DNA of 64,000 nucleotides from Bacteroides ndongoniae. Lineage in GTDB: Bacteria; Bacteroidota; Bacteroidia; Bacteroidales; Bacteroidaceae. Made by a program: the position numbers and the translations under genes. This document shows, in pieces, positions 25,108-33,523 of the stretch; within the stretch, counting starts at the first letter, position 1, and every line of letters begins with the position of its first letter. The stretch spans positions 744,001 through 808,000 of the forward strand of contig NZ_FNVV01000014.1 in the NCBI RefSeq assembly GCF_900108345.1. The letters run 5' to 3'. The notes under the pieces were generated by a model. That model was not told the origin of the DNA, did no database searches, and worked only from the letters and a program-made list of their open reading frames with translations.

Positions 25108-25911
25108 ATGAAAGATACGAGTGATAAGGCAGCACAATGGTTTGTCTTCTTCAAGGACAACCTGCTGATGCAGAAACAAGCTGATGGCACATGCACTGTG
25201 CCTACCGGCAACCAATTGCCCGTTGCGCCTTCCGAAGAACAGCATGTGCACCGGGTGACACTGCCTAACGGTACACAGGTCTACACCTTTTCCATCAATC
25301 ATCCCATCGCAGAGACAGACCAATGGATCATGACCGGCCTGCGGGCTTCGTTCGACTATCTTCCGTTAGAAGAATACAAGGCTGCCGGAAAAGCTTACCA
25401 GATACTTTATTGGGATGCACACAGCCGCTACTGCCCCGTATGTGGCACAGCCACTGAACAACAGACAGACATCATGAAGAAATGTCCCCGATGCGGCAAC
25501 GAAATGTATCCTCCCATTGCCACAGCCATCATCGTACTGGTACGTCGGGGTGAAGAGATTCTGCTGGTACACGCTCACAACTTCCGTGGCACCTTCTACG
25601 GGCTCGTAGCAGGATTTCTTGAGGCTGGCGAAACACTGGAGCAATGCGTCCGCCGCGAAGTGATGGAAGAAACCGGCCTGACCATCCGCAACATTACCTA
25701 TTTCGACAGCCAGCCTTGGCCCTATCCCAGCGGACTGATGGTGGGTTTCTTTGCCGACTACGAAAGCGGAGAAATAAAATTGCAGAAAGACGAACTCAGT
25801 GCCGGTGCTTTTTATCATCGGGACAATCTGCCGGAACTTCCCCGAAAACTGAGCATTGCCCGCAGACTGATAGAAGCCTGGCGGGAAGGAAAAGACCGGC
25901 ACTTAAAATGA
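25108..25911 (+). CDS. nudC: NAD(+) diphosphatase / NAD-capped RNA hydrolase
   Basis: The 267-residue Nudix enzyme has a zinc ribbon with Cys109, Cys112, Cys126 and Cys129 (CPVCG and CPRCG), the Nudix box at about 169-191 (GFLEAGETLEQCVRREVMEE) and the NADH pyrophosphatase signature SQPWPYPSG (201-209). Length and order match NudC. It splits NAD(H) to NMN(H) and AMP and can remove NAD caps from RNA. It ends the redox operon, 22 bases after the receptor gene, which hints at a link with nicotinamide cofactor turnover. Confidence 0.95.
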   Translation: MKDTSDKAAQWFVFFKDNLLMQKQADGTCTVPTGNQLPVAPSEEQHVHRVTLPNGTQVYTFSINHPIAETDQWIMTGLRASFDYLPLEEYKAAGKAYQILYWDAHSRYCPVCGTATEQQTDIMKKCPRCGNEMYPPIATAIIVLVRRGEEILLVHAHNFRGTFYGLVAGFLEAGETLEQCVRREVMEETGLTIRNITYFDSQPWPYPSGLMVGFFADYESGEIKLQKDELSAGAFYHRDNLPELPRKLSIARRLIEAWREGKDRHLK

Positions 25912-25933
25912 GAGATACAACCGGTCGCAAGCC

Positions 25934-26176
25934 TTACAGATTATCGGCTTCTACTTTTGCTTTCAGTTTATTCAGACGGTCGATGGCCGCATTGTAGAAC
26001 GGATCGGGATAGTGTGCTTTTATATCGCTGATATTCGACTGCAAATACATGGATGTATCAAAAACATATTCCGCATCGCTCAGTTCCAACTCTTTAGGCA
26101 GTTTTACAGTTTGAGCCCATTCCAGTAAAGCCTTCACCGAAGACTCATCATAAGTATTTTTCGATTCTTCTGACAT
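25934..26176 (-). CDS. Small conserved hypothetical acidic protein
   Basis: This 80-residue cytoplasmic protein starts MSEESKNTYDESSVKALLEW and is mostly helical and acidic, with a YPDPFYNAAIDRLNKLKAKV C-terminal helix. No family was recognised with certainty. It has its own TACTTTTG promoter element upstream and is convergent with nudC (22-base gap). Nothing suggests a secreted or membrane location. The coding call rests on codon regularity and on the promoter. Confidence 0.7.
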   Translation of the reverse strand: MSEESKNTYDESSVKALLEWAQTVKLPKELELSDAEYVFDTSMYLQSNISDIKAHYPDPFYNAAIDRLNKLKAKVEADNL

Positions 26177-26193
26177 AGTTTTCTATTTTCCGG

Positions 26194-26201
26194 CAAAAGT
26201 A
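26194..26201 (-). promoter_or_regulatory. Promoter element TACTTTTG for the 80-residue protein
   Basis: On the minus strand GTTACTTTTGCCG lies 17 bases before the ATG at 26176 and contains TAnnTTTG. The same word (TACTTTTGCCG) is found before nqrA. Confidence 0.55.
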
Positions 26202-26247
26202 ACAAAAAGATCGGTTATCGCATACTTTTTTCTTTTATGCTTCTACG

Positions 26248-27363
26248 TCAACTGTTCTTCCTGTAACTCACGACCGCCCACAAGTTGAAGCCTACAGCAA
26301 ACAGGATCAACGCGCCTAATTGCGGAAGCAAATCAAGGATTCCTCCTCCACGAAGGTATACCGTACGCATTACTTCGACAAAGTATCGCAAAGGATTGAT
26401 GTAAGTAATGGTTTGCGCCCAACGGGGCATGCTGTGAATAGGAGTAAACAAACCGCTCATCAGTACCAGAATCAGAATAAAGAAAAACATAACAAACATG
26501 GCCTGCTGGAGCGTAGAAGAATAATTGGAAACCACCAGACCGAATCCGGATATCAACAGCAAAAAGATAATTGAGAAGAAATAGATGGTGAGGAAATGTC
26601 CTACAGGCAAAATGCCATACAATGCCCAGGCCAGCAAGAAGCAGATGGAAAGTACCAAAAGCCCTATCAGCCAGTAATGAATCAGTTTGGCAATGATGAA
26701 AGTAAATTTCCCAACCGGCGTCACGTTGATTTGTTCGATAGTACCCGCTTCTTTCTCACCGACCACATTCAGCGCCGGCAGTGCCCCGCATATCAGCGTC
26801 AGCAGCATTACCATCAATGCCGGTACCATAAAAAGCTTGTAATTGAGCCTGGGATTGAAAAGATTCAGTGTCTGTACTTCTACTTGAGGCAAACGGACAA
26901 CGGAAGAAGCAGACCGCCCTTCGCTTTCTGCCAAATCACGGGCATAATCAGAAACAATAGAAGCCAGATAAGAACTCCCCATACCTCCTTTTGTACCATT
27001 CACCGCATTGGCTGCAATCAGCAGGCGGGGACTATGACCTGTCATCCAGTCTTTCTCAAAATTACGTGGAATTTCCAATACAATATCCGCCATGCCTTCC
27101 TCGACATGTCGCAACCCTTCGTCGTACGTATCCGGACAGGCCTTGACATGAAAGTAGGTAGAAGCCATCACTTTCTCTACCAGCCTCCTCGACAATGCGC
27201 TATGATCACCATCCACAATATCCAGCCGTATGTTCTTTATCTCCAGACTGGCTGCCCAAGGCATCAGAATCATAATCATGCAGGGAAACAACAGAATCAG
27301 TTTCGGAATGAACGGATTCCGGAAAAGCTGTTTAAACTCTTTTTCTATCAGATATTTTATCAT
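26248..27363 (-). CDS. ABC-2 type transporter permease (YhhJ-like, second permease)
   Basis: The 371-residue protein begins MIKYLIEKEFKQLFRNPFIP, an ABC-2 start with one TM at about 22-40. A long extracytoplasmic loop follows (about 45-170), then five TM helices from about 175. The NVVGEKEAGTIEQINVTPVG stretch before the TM cluster is the coupling motif of the DrrB/YhhJ class. It begins 5 bases after the stop of the preceding permease gene, so both probably form the heterodimeric membrane channel of one exporter. The last member of a five-gene operon. Confidence 0.9.
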   Translation of the reverse strand: MIKYLIEKEFKQLFRNPFIPKLILLFPCMIMILMPWAASLEIKNIRLDIVDGDHSALSRRLVEKVMASTYFHVKACPDTYDEGLRHVEEGMADIVLEIPRNFEKDWMTGHSPRLLIAANAVNGTKGGMGSSYLASIVSDYARDLAESEGRSASSVVRLPQVEVQTLNLFNPRLNYKLFMVPALMVMLLTLICGALPALNVVGEKEAGTIEQINVTPVGKFTFIIAKLIHYWLIGLLVLSICFLLAWALYGILPVGHFLTIYFFSIIFLLLISGFGLVVSNYSSTLQQAMFVMFFFILILVLMSGLFTPIHSMPRWAQTITYINPLRYFVEVMRTVYLRGGGILDLLPQLGALILFAVGFNLWAVVSYRKNS

Positions 27364-27368
27364 AGCGG

Positions 27369-28472
27369 TTACTCCAATCTGTTTTTAAACTTCTTCAAAC
27401 TGACTGTTATCAGCAGAACAGCCATCCCCGACAATACTGCAACTTCGGAAAGCACATTAACTACATCTACCCCTTGTATCATCAGTTTTCGCACAGCCTG
27501 TATATACCAGCGTGCCGGAATGAGAGCCGAAATGCCCTGAAGTACCCACGGCATACTCTCGACCGGGAAAATCATACCGGATAACAGCATTGTAGGCATC
27601 ATCAGCATCAACCCCGAAGCCAACATGGCTGCCACCTGAGTCTGCGTCACCGTAGAAATGAGCAAGCCTAACGAAAGCGACACAAAAATGAAAAGCAACG
27701 ACACTGCCACAAGCCACAACAAACTGCCCGCTACAGGTACATGAAGCACATAAACCGATAACAACAGGATGGTAGCAAGATTGACAAACGACAAGACAAA
27801 ATAAGGAACTGCCTTCGACAGAATCAGAAAGAATGGCCGTACAGGTGATACTAACAACACTTCCATCGTGCCCGTCTCTTTCTCGCGTACAATTGATATG
27901 GAAGTCATCATGGCGCAAATCAGCATCAGAATGAGTCCCATGACGCCAGGCACAAAGTTGTAGACGCTCTTCATCTGAGGATTATAAAGTAACTTCACTT
28001 CGGGTTGGATGGTTGGGACAGAAACACCAGCCGGTAACAGTTGGCGCGTGGCAGCGGCAATAATACCTGTAGCATAGCTGGTCTGCATGGTTGCCGTATT
28101 AGGATCGGTGGCATCGCAAACAAGCTGCACGGCCGACTCACCCGTATAAAGCCGGTCGGAAAAATCAGGAGTGAACACAACAGCCATGTCTACCTGCGAG
28201 CGGCGAAAAGCTTCGTCCATCTCCTGCGGAGTCTGGAAGCGGGCAGACAAAGTAAAGTATTCCGAAGCATCCAGTTGTTCGATAATGCGCCGTGTCAGCA
28301 CATCATCCGATGGGTCAAGCACCGCCATCCGTACATTCTGTACTTCGGTAGTGATGGCAAAACCGAAAAGAATAATCTGCACCACAGGCATGACAAGCAG
28401 GATGAGCATCGTCCGCCGGTCGCGGAAAATGTGCCGGAACTCCTTGCCTGCAAATATGAGAAACTGTTTCAT
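27369..28472 (-). CDS. ABC-2 type transporter permease (first permease)
   Basis: ATG 28472 is preferred over the TTG at 28481 and gives MKQFLIFAGKEFRHIFRDRR. The 367-residue product has an N-terminal TM (about 22-42), a large periplasmic loop and a C-terminal cluster of five TM helices. The ABC-2 motif SIVREKETGTMEVLLVSPVR precedes that cluster. It is a paralogue of the permease downstream and is expected to pair with it under the double-ATPase protein. The family exports drugs, bile-acid-like compounds or lipids; the substrate is unknown here. Confidence 0.9.
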   Translation of the reverse strand: MKQFLIFAGKEFRHIFRDRRTMLILLVMPVVQIILFGFAITTEVQNVRMAVLDPSDDVLTRRIIEQLDASEYFTLSARFQTPQEMDEAFRRSQVDMAVVFTPDFSDRLYTGESAVQLVCDATDPNTATMQTSYATGIIAAATRQLLPAGVSVPTIQPEVKLLYNPQMKSVYNFVPGVMGLILMLICAMMTSISIVREKETGTMEVLLVSPVRPFFLILSKAVPYFVLSFVNLATILLLSVYVLHVPVAGSLLWLVAVSLLFIFVSLSLGLLISTVTQTQVAAMLASGLMLMMPTMLLSGMIFPVESMPWVLQGISALIPARWYIQAVRKLMIQGVDVVNVLSEVAVLSGMAVLLITVSLKKFKNRLE

Positions 28473-28518
28473 AATCGTCAATCATCGTTTTTTTGATACC
28501 AGAAATCAGACACCGGCC

Positions 28519-29979
28519 TCAACAAGCCGCCCTCTCCGCTGCACGGGCCAGTTGGCGGAATACTTCGTCCATCGTAGCTGCATGAAAAGTGCGTTTTAGT
28601 CCGTCGGGCGAGTCAAGGGCACGTATCTTGCCGTCTACCATGATGGAAATGCGGTCGCAGTATTCGGCCTCGTCCATGAAATGAGTCGTGACAAACACCG
28701 TAATGCCCCTGTCGGCAGCCTGATAAATCAATTCCCAGAACTGACGGCGGGTAGCAGGGTCTACCCCACCTGTCGGTTCATCCAGAAAAACAATTTCCGG
28801 ATTGTGAAACACCGCTACCGAAAAAGCCAGTTTCTGCTTCCAACCCAACGGCAAACTGCTAACCAGGCTGTTCCGTTCTTTTTCCAGTCCGATCCGTTGC
28901 AGTACTTCATCGGTCCGCCGCTTTATGTCAGCCTCTTTCACTCCATAGATACCGGCAAACAAACGGATGTTTTCCCACACCTTCAAATCCTCGTAAAGCG
29001 AAAACTTCTGGCTCATATATCCGATATGCCGCTTCACTTCTTCCGGTTGTCGCCCTACATCGAAGCCGGCCACCGTAGCCCTTCCTGCCGACGGACGGCT
29101 CAAGCCCGTCAGCATGCGCATGGCTGTCGTCTTGCCCGCTCCGTTTGCTCCCAGAAAACCAAATATCTCGCCGCGGCGTACCTCAAAGGATATATGGTCG
29201 ACAGCAACAAACGAACCGAACTGTTTGGTCAGATTTTCTACTTCAATCACAGGAGTACCCTTGTTGTTTTTCTCACTGTGCGACAACCCTGCCGGACAAA
29301 GTATATCGGCAAAACGCTCCAGAATAATGTCTGGAGTATCAATGCCCCGCACCTGTCCTTCGCTGATAAAGGCAATGCGGTCGCACTGCCGTGCCTCGTC
29401 GACGATAGGGGTAGAAACAACAATGGTAATGCCCTGCTCGCGCAGACGTCGGAGCATGTCCCACAACTCGCGGCGTGAGACGGGGTCTACCCCTGTGGTA
29501 GGTTCGTCAAGAAACAGGACTTCCGGTTTGTGAATCAGGGCACAGCTTAACGCCAGCTTCTGCTTCATGCCACCCGACAAGGCTCCGGCCCTACGCGTAC
29601 GGAAAGGCTCTATCTGACTGTAAATATCGCGCACCAATTCGTAGTTCTCGCGAATTGTAGTGCCAAACACTGTCGCAAAAAACTGCAAATTCTCTTCTAC
29701 TGTCAGGTCCTGATAAAGCGAAAAGCGTCCCGGCATGTACCCTACTCTCCGCCGTATCTCCTTGTATTGCCGTTCTACATCGAAGCCGGCCACCGTAGCC
29801 CTACCGCTATCAGCCAGCAACAAGGTAGTCAGGATGCGGAACAAGGTAGTCTTACCTGCCCCATCAGGGCCGATAAGTCCAAATATCTCACCCTTCCGCA
29901 CACGCAAGGATACACCGTCGAGTGCCGTCACCCGCCCGTAACTTTTCCGCAGGTTATCTGCAACAACCACTTCATCCAT
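28519..29979 (-). CDS. Double ABC ATPase of an RbbA/YhiH-like exporter
   Basis: The ATG at 29979 is chosen (MDEVVVADNLRKSYG); an upstream start would overlap the previous gene. The 486-residue protein carries two nucleotide-binding domains. The first has Walker A GPDGAGKTT, signature LSGGMKQKLAL and Walker B VLFLDEPTTGVDP. The second (from about residue 250) has GANGAGKTT, the unusual signature LPLGWKQKLAF and IVFLDEPTGGVDP. The LPLGWKQ variant is a known trait of YhiH-type proteins, so the second signature differs from LSGGQ but is not a defect. It powers the two ABC-2 permeases encoded downstream. Confidence 0.92.
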   Translation of the reverse strand: MDEVVVADNLRKSYGRVTALDGVSLRVRKGEIFGLIGPDGAGKTTLFRILTTLLLADSGRATVAGFDVERQYKEIRRRVGYMPGRFSLYQDLTVEENLQFFATVFGTTIRENYELVRDIYSQIEPFRTRRAGALSGGMKQKLALSCALIHKPEVLFLDEPTTGVDPVSRRELWDMLRRLREQGITIVVSTPIVDEARQCDRIAFISEGQVRGIDTPDIILERFADILCPAGLSHSEKNNKGTPVIEVENLTKQFGSFVAVDHISFEVRRGEIFGFLGANGAGKTTAMRMLTGLSRPSAGRATVAGFDVGRQPEEVKRHIGYMSQKFSLYEDLKVWENIRLFAGIYGVKEADIKRRTDEVLQRIGLEKERNSLVSSLPLGWKQKLAFSVAVFHNPEIVFLDEPTGGVDPATRRQFWELIYQAADRGITVFVTTHFMDEAEYCDRISIMVDGKIRALDSPDGLKRTFHAATMDEVFRQLARAAERAAC

Positions 29980-29995
29980 ACTCAAAGCCTCCGTA

Positions 29996-30886
29996 TCAGT
30001 CGAACACAATGCCTCCATACATGCCAATCTTCAACATACCGTCGTTGCGGACAGAAACTTTTATGGCATAGACCAGATTGGCACGTTCGTCTTTGGTCAG
30101 AATATTTTTAGGAGTAAATTCCGACGTATCCGAAATCCACGTCACCTTTCCCTCATACTCATGCTGCTGTTCGCCTCCATAATCAGCCACCACCTTCACT
30201 TTCTGCCCCAAACGGACATCGGCCAGCTGGTCGCTGGTAATATAGGCACGAAGATACATCTGCTCCATATCGCCCAAACGGAATAGCGGAGTACCGGGAG
30301 CTACAAACTCGCCCGCTTCCGCATATTGCGCCAAGACAGTTCCCTGCATGGGAACCGTAATGTGGCACTTGGCCAACTGATCGTTCACTTGTGCCACCTG
30401 GATATCTACCGATGAAGACTGCCACGTCAGGCTCCGGTCGCTATTCTGTAGCGTCGAATTCTGAGCATCCAACTGTTTGCGAAGCACCTGAAGCAAAGAT
30501 TCGGCATCGTCCAGTTGCTTGCGGTTAGCGGCATCGGCTTCGAACAAACGTTTCACACGGTCACGTTCGCGCTCGGCCTGGCGTATCTGTTCCTGTGTGG
30601 CTGCAATCTGCTTCCGTATGTCGGGACGCTGTCCCTGTACAGAACGGGCATTGGCCTCCAACTGCAGTTTTTTCAGGTAAAGCTGCACTGTGTCTACAAT
30701 CCCGACTGTCTGACCGGCTTTCAGCCTCATCCCTTCTTCTACGTCCATACGCAGAAGTTTGCCCGACGTCTCGGACGACACAACGACCTCGGTTGTTTCA
30801 AAAGTACCTGTAGCATCGTAATGACCGGTTCCGTCCGAGCAGGACACACAGGCAATAAGCAAGAATATTGTTGCAAATGTTTTCAT
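29996..30886 (-). CDS. HlyD/YhiI-like membrane-fusion lipoprotein
   Basis: Starting at 30886 gives a 296-residue protein with a lipoprotein signal (MKTFATIFLLIACVSCSDGT, lipobox Cys16). Two half-lipoyl motifs (VVVSSETSGKLLRMDVEEGM and KCHITVPMQGTVLAQYAEAG) flank a coiled-coil (about 75-150). The barrel domain contains MYLRAYITSDQLADVRLGQK. It bridges the ABC-2 pump and the TolC protein encoded just before it. It lies 16 bases from the ATPase start. Being lipid-anchored, it would attach to the periplasmic face of the inner membrane. Confidence 0.9.
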   Translation of the reverse strand: MKTFATIFLLIACVSCSDGTGHYDATGTFETTEVVVSSETSGKLLRMDVEEGMRLKAGQTVGIVDTVQLYLKKLQLEANARSVQGQRPDIRKQIAATQEQIRQAERERDRVKRLFEADAANRKQLDDAESLLQVLRKQLDAQNSTLQNSDRSLTWQSSSVDIQVAQVNDQLAKCHITVPMQGTVLAQYAEAGEFVAPGTPLFRLGDMEQMYLRAYITSDQLADVRLGQKVKVVADYGGEQQHEYEGKVTWISDTSEFTPKNILTKDERANLVYAIKVSVRNDGMLKIGMYGGIVFD

Positions 30887-30960
30887 AGATACCTGTATTT
30901 TAATCGCTTTTATTGTTTTATCAAAAAAGAATCCGTTATGGCTCCGGGAGCGTAGGATCA

Positions 30961-32220
30961 TCACTCTCCCACTGCATGCTTCCAGTCGTATAGCTTCATC
31001 AACAGCTGTACTTCATGCAGGGCCTTTTGCCGACGCGCCAGATTTTCTTCTGTAATGTCACGCAACAGATCGTTTACGGTATATGCACCGTTCTGCAGTT
31101 TGGCTTCCGATGCTTGCCGGATGCGGGTACGCAAACGGATAATCTCGTCATCATCCGCCATCTGACGGCGTAAAGCGTTCACGTCTGCTTCCTGACGGGT
31201 CACTTCCAGGCTGGTATTGAACAGAAACGTCTGCCGGCCCGTCTCCAACATCAGGCGATTGTTTTCGATCAGTCGGCGGTCGTTCTTCAAGGTATACAGC
31301 CTTCCCAGATTCCAGGACAGACTGACACCGGCCACAAAGTAAGACTTGAATTTGTCCTGCAACATATTCAGTCCCGGATTGCCATAAGCTCCTTGCATGA
31401 AAACTCCCAGACGTGGCATGAACCCTGCCGCCAGCGACGCATCCTGCACTCCCAACAAAGCCGACTGTGCATCGTACCAACGCAATTCAGGCCGACGGTT
31501 CTGCCAGTCCGACGGTTCCTCGGCAACCGGTTTCTGCAGCTTGATTTCTTCTTCAGGCTTACGCCCCAGATAGAGTAACAACATATCGGCATACGCCCGC
31601 CTGGAAGCTTCCAAAGACACCTGTTGCTGGCGGATCGAAAGCTGCTCCACGGCCACTTCGTCCAAGTCGCTGCGGTTTGCAGTCCCATTGTCGATACAAA
31701 TGCTTACCGTACGGTGGGTACGATCCAGATCGTCGAGCAACAAGCGGTTTTGTTCCAACTGCTCATCGAGCAACAAGATACCGAAGAAAAGCTGGTTTAC
31801 CCGTTCGTCCAAGGCATACATATCTACATTCAGTTTCTCCCTGTCTACCTCCGCATCGGCACGAACCTGCTGTTTGCGCCACTTTGTCTCGCCTCCATCC
31901 CAAACGGACTGCTGTACCTGTATCATCACCTGATACTGATCTTTCGGCATAAAGTCTACATCGATGCCCGGCAGTTCGAAAGGTAAGCGGGTCACATCGC
32001 TCTGATAGGAAGCCTTGGCCGAGAGGCTGACCTGCGGCAAATAGGCTTTTGCCGCATTGGCCACGCTGTATTGCGCAGCTTTTTCAATCAAACCATACCG
32101 GCGGATAAGGGGATAATTGTCGCGTGCCTGCTGCCTGCATTCGTACAACGTAAGCTGGGCATGCAGCACAGGAAGAAACAGTGCAAACAAAAACAAGACG
32201 GATAAGCCATATCTCTTCAT
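30961..32220 (-). CDS. TolC-family outer membrane efflux protein
   Basis: The ATG at 32220 (MKRYGLSVLFLFALFLPVLH) is chosen over the TTG six bases upstream. The 419-residue product has a signal peptide ending near VLHAQ and the two helical efflux repeats (LTLYECRQQARDNYPLIRRY at the N-terminus; LEVTRQEADVNALRRQMADD in the second half). It is the first gene of the exporter operon, preceded by a TATCTTTG promoter element. It would supply the outer-membrane channel for the ABC-2 pump. It differs clearly from the TolC proteins at 6212 and 60388. Confidence 0.9.
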   Translation of the reverse strand: MKRYGLSVLFLFALFLPVLHAQLTLYECRQQARDNYPLIRRYGLIEKAAQYSVANAAKAYLPQVSLSAKASYQSDVTRLPFELPGIDVDFMPKDQYQVMIQVQQSVWDGGETKWRKQQVRADAEVDREKLNVDMYALDERVNQLFFGILLLDEQLEQNRLLLDDLDRTHRTVSICIDNGTANRSDLDEVAVEQLSIRQQQVSLEASRRAYADMLLLYLGRKPEEEIKLQKPVAEEPSDWQNRRPELRWYDAQSALLGVQDASLAAGFMPRLGVFMQGAYGNPGLNMLQDKFKSYFVAGVSLSWNLGRLYTLKNDRRLIENNRLMLETGRQTFLFNTSLEVTRQEADVNALRRQMADDDEIIRLRTRIRQASEAKLQNGAYTVNDLLRDITEENLARRQKALHEVQLLMKLYDWKHAVGE

Positions 32221-32254
32221 AAGCAAAGCAAATTAGATCGTTGTTGTTACTTTG

Positions 32255-32262
32255 CAAAGATA
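32255..32262 (-). promoter_or_regulatory. Promoter element TATCTTTG for the ABC-2 exporter operon
   Basis: On the minus strand TATCTTTG lies 35 bases before the TolC start. It directly follows the T-tract of the terminator at 32272-32310, so its upstream region is the hairpin of the preceding transcription unit. Confidence 0.6.
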
Positions 32263-32271
32263 AAAAAAAAC

Positions 32272-32310
32272 AGGACAGATATACTATCTTTTTCCCAGTA
32301 TATCTGTCCT
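32272..32310 (-). terminator. Rho-independent terminator after the DUF4252 gene
   Basis: A perfect 14-bp stem, AGGACAGATATACT (32272-32285) with AGTATATCTGTCCT (32297-32310), has an 11-base loop and is followed on the minus strand by nine T residues. It ends the sigma/anti-sigma/DUF4252 transcript. Confidence 0.88.
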
Positions 32311-32341
32311 GATTATGCAAATTGCTAACTATACAATGCTT

Positions 32342-32980
32342 CTACTCCTGCAACTTTGAGCTATCACTCAGCTCCTTGATGTCCTTCACAAACTTCTTCC
32401 ATTCATCCGACTTGAAAGTTTTCTGCAGGTTGTCCCAATCCATATCGGGCATGTGTATGCCCATGCTTTCCAGTTCCCCCCGCTGGTACACACGGGCTGG
32501 AGATACATATCCGCTCGCGTTCTGATAAAGCAACAGGCTCTGTACGTCTTTCGTCGTCATCTCTCCTTCCAGATAGACGAACTTCAGTGTGGCGGCGCCG
32601 TTGGTTATCATTACCAGTTCCTTTACCTTGTCGCCCTTGCGGCTGACGTAGAATTCGGAAGATGATACCGTTCCCTTCTGCTTCATCAGCAGCTCGTAGC
32701 GCGAGGACTTAACCATCTCACGGATGTCTTTCAGCAAATCCGCTTTGATCATTTTGTCCATCGTCGAGATGATCTGCACCGAGTTCAGCTGCGAAGCCGC
32801 CTTGCCAATGTAGATGTCCTTTGTAAACAGGCTGGGGTTCATCTCCAGCATGGCTTTGGAAATGTAGACAGACGACACGTTCTTCATGTCGCTGTATTTC
32901 TTGAACAACTCCTGTTGGGCCTGGCTCAGCAGGGGGAATGCCAGCAATAGGCTGACTAAAAGTAATCTGACGGTTCTCAT
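32342..32980 (-). CDS. DUF4252 exported protein
   Basis: The 212-residue protein has a signal peptide (LLLAFPLLSQAQ, cleavage near residue 21) and the DUF4252 pattern: KNVSSVYISKAMLEMNP near 33-49, QIISTMDKMIKADLLKDI in the centre, and a beta strand LVMITNGAATLKFVYLEGEM near 135-154. It is predicted to be periplasmic; the function of the family is not known. DUF4252 genes typically follow ECF sigma and anti-sigma genes in Bacteroides, as here (15-base gap). The ECF cluster may sense envelope stress with this protein as output or sensor. Confidence 0.85.
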   Translation of the reverse strand: MRTVRLLLVSLLLAFPLLSQAQQELFKKYSDMKNVSSVYISKAMLEMNPSLFTKDIYIGKAASQLNSVQIISTMDKMIKADLLKDIREMVKSSRYELLMKQKGTVSSSEFYVSRKGDKVKELVMITNGAATLKFVYLEGEMTTKDVQSLLLYQNASGYVSPARVYQRGELESMGIHMPDMDWDNLQKTFKSDEWKKFVKDIKELSDSSKLQE

Positions 32981-32995
32981 AACAATCTACGGTTT

Positions 32996-33523
32996 TTATT
33001 TGGATAATTCTTGTTTCACTTCTTTCTGTACCACGTTCATCTGCAACTGTACTTCCTGCATCTGTTCCAACCCAGCCCTCCAGTTGCTCGACATTTCCGA
33101 GAGTGTGGCCTGCAACACCTGATAGGCTTCCTGTGGATCGCTGAACGTGTCCAGCGGTGTAGGCGGAACAGTCTGCTTGTCCATCGTCGACACTCCCCAC
33201 CCGATCACTGTCAGCAATAGGAATGTGGCTGCTATACCGGCCACCCAACGCCAGTTTCTCCGCACACGGTTACGGCGCAGGAAGTGTGGAGCCTCTTCAT
33301 CTTTCCGGTCTATCAGGCACGAAAGTCTTTCTTCCAGTCCGGCCGGCACAGGTATTTCCTCCATGTTTTCTGCTTCCAACGCTGCCAGCAGTCGTCCATC
33401 CGGTTCCAGATGTTCCGGCAGATCCTGTGACAGCAAAGCCTCCTTCAACCTTTTTTCTTCGTGCTCGTCCGTTGCCCCTTCGTAATAGGCAGCGAGCAAT
33501 CTTTCCACTTCATCGACTTTCAT
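32996..33523 (-). CDS. Membrane-anchored anti-sigma-like protein
   Basis: ATG 33523 gives a 175-residue protein beginning MKVDEVERLLAAYYEGATDE, a helical N-terminal domain of the kind that binds ECF sigma factors, without a visible ZAS zinc motif. One TM segment lies at about residues 102-121 (WRWVAGIAATFLLLTVIGWG), followed by a short periplasmic helix with coiled-coil character (LEQMQEVQLQMNVVQKEVKQ). Its start overlaps the sigma gene end by 14 bases, which is typical of co-translated sigma/anti-sigma pairs. It should hold the sigma factor at the membrane until a signal releases it. Confidence 0.8.
   Translation of the reverse strand: MKVDEVERLLAAYYEGATDEHEEKRLKEALLSQDLPEHLEPDGRLLAALEAENMEEIPVPAGLEERLSCLIDRKDEEAPHFLRRNRVRRNWRWVAGIAATFLLLTVIGWGVSTMDKQTVPPTPLDTFSDPQEAYQVLQATLSEMSSNWRAGLEQMQEVQLQMNVVQKEVKQELSK

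Noticed and set aside
28519..29979. Inactivated second ATPase domain because LSGGQ is replaced by LPLGWKQ
   Set aside because: The variant is a known trait of the YhiH-type double ATPases, and Walker A and B motifs of that domain are intact.
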